NCBI RefSeq assembly: GCF_029227915.1 | Contig: NC_079883.1 | Coordinates: 32,428,001 to 32,492,000, forward strand | Direction of reading: 5' to 3' | Length of the DNA stretch: 64,000 nt | Source: Hydractinia symbiolongicarpus | Lineage: Eukaryota > Cnidaria > Hydrozoa > Anthoathecata > Hydractiniidae | The notes under the pieces: generated by a model | Told to the model about the DNA's origin: nothing | Seen by the model: only the letters and a program-made list of their open reading frames with translations | Databases searched by the model: none | Shown here: positions 61,461 to 64,000 of the stretch, one piece after another | Numbering within the stretch: the first letter of the stretch is position 1 | How the letters are laid out: each line of letters begins with the position of its first letter | Made by a program: the position numbers and the translations under genes

Positions 61461-63060
61461 TGTGACACAACCGTTGTAACTGAAACGGACTGACACCGTT
61501 AGAAAGACAATGAAATGTAGTTTTTGAAACTGTCGCTATTTCCTCAGCGCGCGATAACGGCTAGGATTGGTCCAACAATAAAAAAATGACATTTTTATCT
61601 TAATACTTAAATGAAGCGCTACCACAGAGTCCAGTGTAATCTCTGAGTTCCGGCAATCACGTCAAATTAAAAACAATGTTATTTCTTGGAGTCCAATTGT
61701 CTCATTTATCACATTGATCAGGTCAGAGTCTAAAGTTAGTTCAAGTAAGTCCAACAGTCAATCGTTTCATAGTTAAAAACGATGCAACCTAGTAATATCA
61801 GAAAAATATCGCTAAACACATGTTGGTACGAATATGTGACCCAACCGTTGTAACTCAAACGGACTGACACCGTTAGAAAGTCAATGAAATGTAGTTTTTG
61901 AAACTGTCGCTATTTCTTCAGCGGGCGGTAACGGATAGGATTGGTACCACAGTAAAGAATGACTTATTTATCTAAACTCTTAAATGAAGCGCTACCACAG
62001 TGTCCAGTGTAATCGCTGAGTTCCGGCAATCACGTCAAATTATCAAGAATGTTATTTCTTGGAGTCCAATTGTCTCATTTACCACATTTATCAGGTCACA
62101 GTCCAAAGTTAGTCCAATTAAGTCCCACAGTCAATCGTTTCATTGTTGAAAGCGATGCAACCTAGTAATATCAGAAAAATATCGCTAAATACATGTTGGT
62201 ACGAATATGTGACACAACCGTTATAACTGAAACGGACTGACACCGTTAGAAAGACAATGAAATGTAGTTTTTGAAACTGTTGCTATTTCCTCAGCGCGCG
62301 ATAACGGCTAGGATTGGTCCAACAATAAAAAAATGACATTTTTATCTTAATACTTAAATGAAGCGCTACCACAGAGTCCAGTGTAATCTCTGAGTTCCGG
62401 CAATCACGTCAAATTAAAAAGAATGTTATTTCTTGGAGTCCAATTGTCTCATTTATCACATTGCTCAGGTCACAGTCCAAAGTTAGTTCAATTAAGTCCC
62501 ACAGTCAATCTTTTCATTGTTAAAAGCGATGCAACCTAGTATTATCAAAAAATATCGCTAAATACATGTTGGTACGTATTTGTGACACAACCGTTGAAAC
62601 TCAAACGGACTGACACCGTTAGAAAGACAATGAAATGGAGTTTTTGAAACTGTCGCTATTTCCACAGCGCGCGATTACGTCTAGGATAGGTCCCACAGTA
62701 AAAAAAATGACTTGTTTTAGCTTAATTTTTAAATGAAGCGCTACCACAGTGCCCAATGTAATCGCTGAGTTCCGGCAATCACGTCAAATTAAGAAGAATG
62801 TTATTTCTTGGAGTCCAATTGTCTCATTTATCACATTGATCAGGTCAGAGTTTAAAGTTAGTTCAAGTAAGTCCAACAGTCAATCGTTTCATAGTTAAAA
62901 ACGATGCAACCTAGTAATATCAGAAAAATATCGGTAAATACATGTTGGTACGAATATGTGACCCAACCGTTGTAACTGAAACGGACTGACACCGTCAGAA
63001 AGTCAATGAAATTTAGTTTTTGAGACTGTCGCTATTTCTTCAGCGGGCGGTAACGGATAG
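61176..63060. repeat. Shorter satellite B repeats (747 and 1122 bp offsets)
   Basis: The GGGCGGTAACGGATAGG variant at 61176 recurs at 61923 (747 bp, two monomers) and 63045 (1122 bp, three monomers). It also occurs at 57810, which is 1870 bp (five monomers) before 59680. The two-monomer repeat shares GGTCCAACAATAAAAAAATG and GAGTCCAGTGTAATCTCTG. The right part of the array is thus a mosaic of two- to five-monomer units. Confidence 0.7.
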
Positions 63061-64000
63061 GATTGGTACCACAGTAACGAATGACTTATGTATCTAAACT
63101 CTTAAATGAAGCGCTACCACAGTGTCCAGTGTAATCTCTGAGTTCCGGCAATCACGTCAAATTAAAAACAATGTTATTTCTTGGAGTCCAATTGTCTCAT
63201 TTATCACATTGCTCAGGTCACAGTCCAAAGTTAGTTCAATTAAGTCTCACAGTCAATCGTTTCATTGTTAAAAGCGATGCAACCTAGTAATATCAAAAAA
63301 ATATCGCTAAATACATATTGGTACGTATTTGTGACACAACTGTTGTAACTCAAACGGACTGACACCGTTAGAAAGTCAATAAAATGTAGTTTTTGAAAGT
63401 GTCGCTTTTTCTTCAACGCGCGCTAACGGCTAGGATAGGTCCCACAGTAAAAAAAATGACTTTTTTAGCTTAATTTTCAATTGAAGCGCTACCACAGTGC
63501 CCAGTGTAATCGCTGAATTCCGGCAATCACGTCAAATTAACAAGAATGTTTTTCTTGGAGTCCAATTGTCTCATTTACCACATTTATCAGGTCACAGTCA
63601 GAAGTTAGTCCAATTAAGTCCCACAGTCAATCGTTTCATTGTTGAAAGCGATGCAACCTAGTAATATCAGAAAAATATCGCTAAATACATGTTGGTACGA
63701 AGATGTGACCCAACCGTTGTAACTCAAACGGACTGACACCGTTAGAAAGTCAATGAAATGTAGTTTTTGAAACTGTCGCTATTTCTTCATCGCGCGTTAA
63801 CGGTTAGGATTGGTCCCACAATAAAAAAATGACATTTTTATCTTAATACTTAAATGAAGCGCTACCACAGAGCCCAGTGTAATCGCTGAGTTCCGGCAAT
63901 CACGTCAAATTAAAAAGAATGTTATTTCTTGGAGTCCAATTGTCTCATTTATCACATTGCTCAGGTCACAGTCCAAAGTTAGTTCAATTAAGTCCCACAG

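Larger units (their letters stand above)
56028..64000. repeat. Satellite B, right part: tandem ~375-bp monomers
   Basis: The array resumes at TAATCGCTGAGTTCCGGC in the phase where it was interrupted at 51577 and continues to the window end, about 21 monomers in the same orientation. The 66-codon frames at 58806-59006 and 60302-60502 are the same monomer frame copied by the 1496-bp duplication and are not genes. No other insertion was seen. Confidence 0.96.

Overview
The window holds no ordinary cellular genes. It is heterochromatin-type DNA: two unrelated tandem satellite arrays in direct contact, with one non-LTR retrotransposon inserted in the second. The DNA is AT-rich and eukaryotic. The retroelement has an SGNH-hydrolase ORF1, an endonuclease and a reverse transcriptase, which is the architecture of CR1-like elements of animals. 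The wording of its RT recalls elements of cnidarians and other aquatic invertebrates, but I hold that host guess weakly. Arrays of this kind usually come from centromeric or pericentromeric assemblies.

Layout. (1) 1-43239: satellite A, a monomer of about 203 bp, roughly 210 copies, all in one orientation. It is organised into nested higher-order repeats (HORs): 1970 bp (three copies plus a partial one), 2023 bp (two), 1012 bp (two), 1214 bp (two), and a superperiod of about 4 kb (19, 20 or 21 monomers) across about 25.6-41.4 kb, whose last unit is a 4248-bp tandem duplication. The last 1.8 kb before the array edge is diverged and carries indels. (2) 43239/43240: abrupt junction. (3) 43240-51577 and 56028-64000: satellite B, a monomer of about 375 bp, roughly 43 copies, also with HORs (375, 1869, about 2243, 1496 and 747 bp offsets). 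(4) 51578-56023: a 4.4-kb CR1-like retrotransposon inside one satellite B monomer, flanked by a 4-bp AGTG duplication.

The retrotransposon is the main find. Its 5' two thirds (5'UTR, ORF1, endonuclease half of ORF2) lie on the minus strand, and its 3' third (RT, 3'UTR, AAAAG-type tail) lies on the plus strand. This is the 5'-inverted structure expected from twin priming, and here the inverted cDNA reaches what looks like the real 5' end of the element. No stop or frameshift interrupts the preserved coding parts, so the insertion looks recent. The inversion removed the linker between endonuclease and RT, so this copy cannot encode a complete ORF2.

A second observation concerns expression of the element. 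ORF2 has no ATG before the endonuclease domain, is in the -1 frame relative to ORF1, and opens at a T TTT TTA heptamer ten codons before the ORF1 stop. This suggests programmed -1 frameshifting. All short ORFs inside the satellites are judged to be chance products of repeated monomers.
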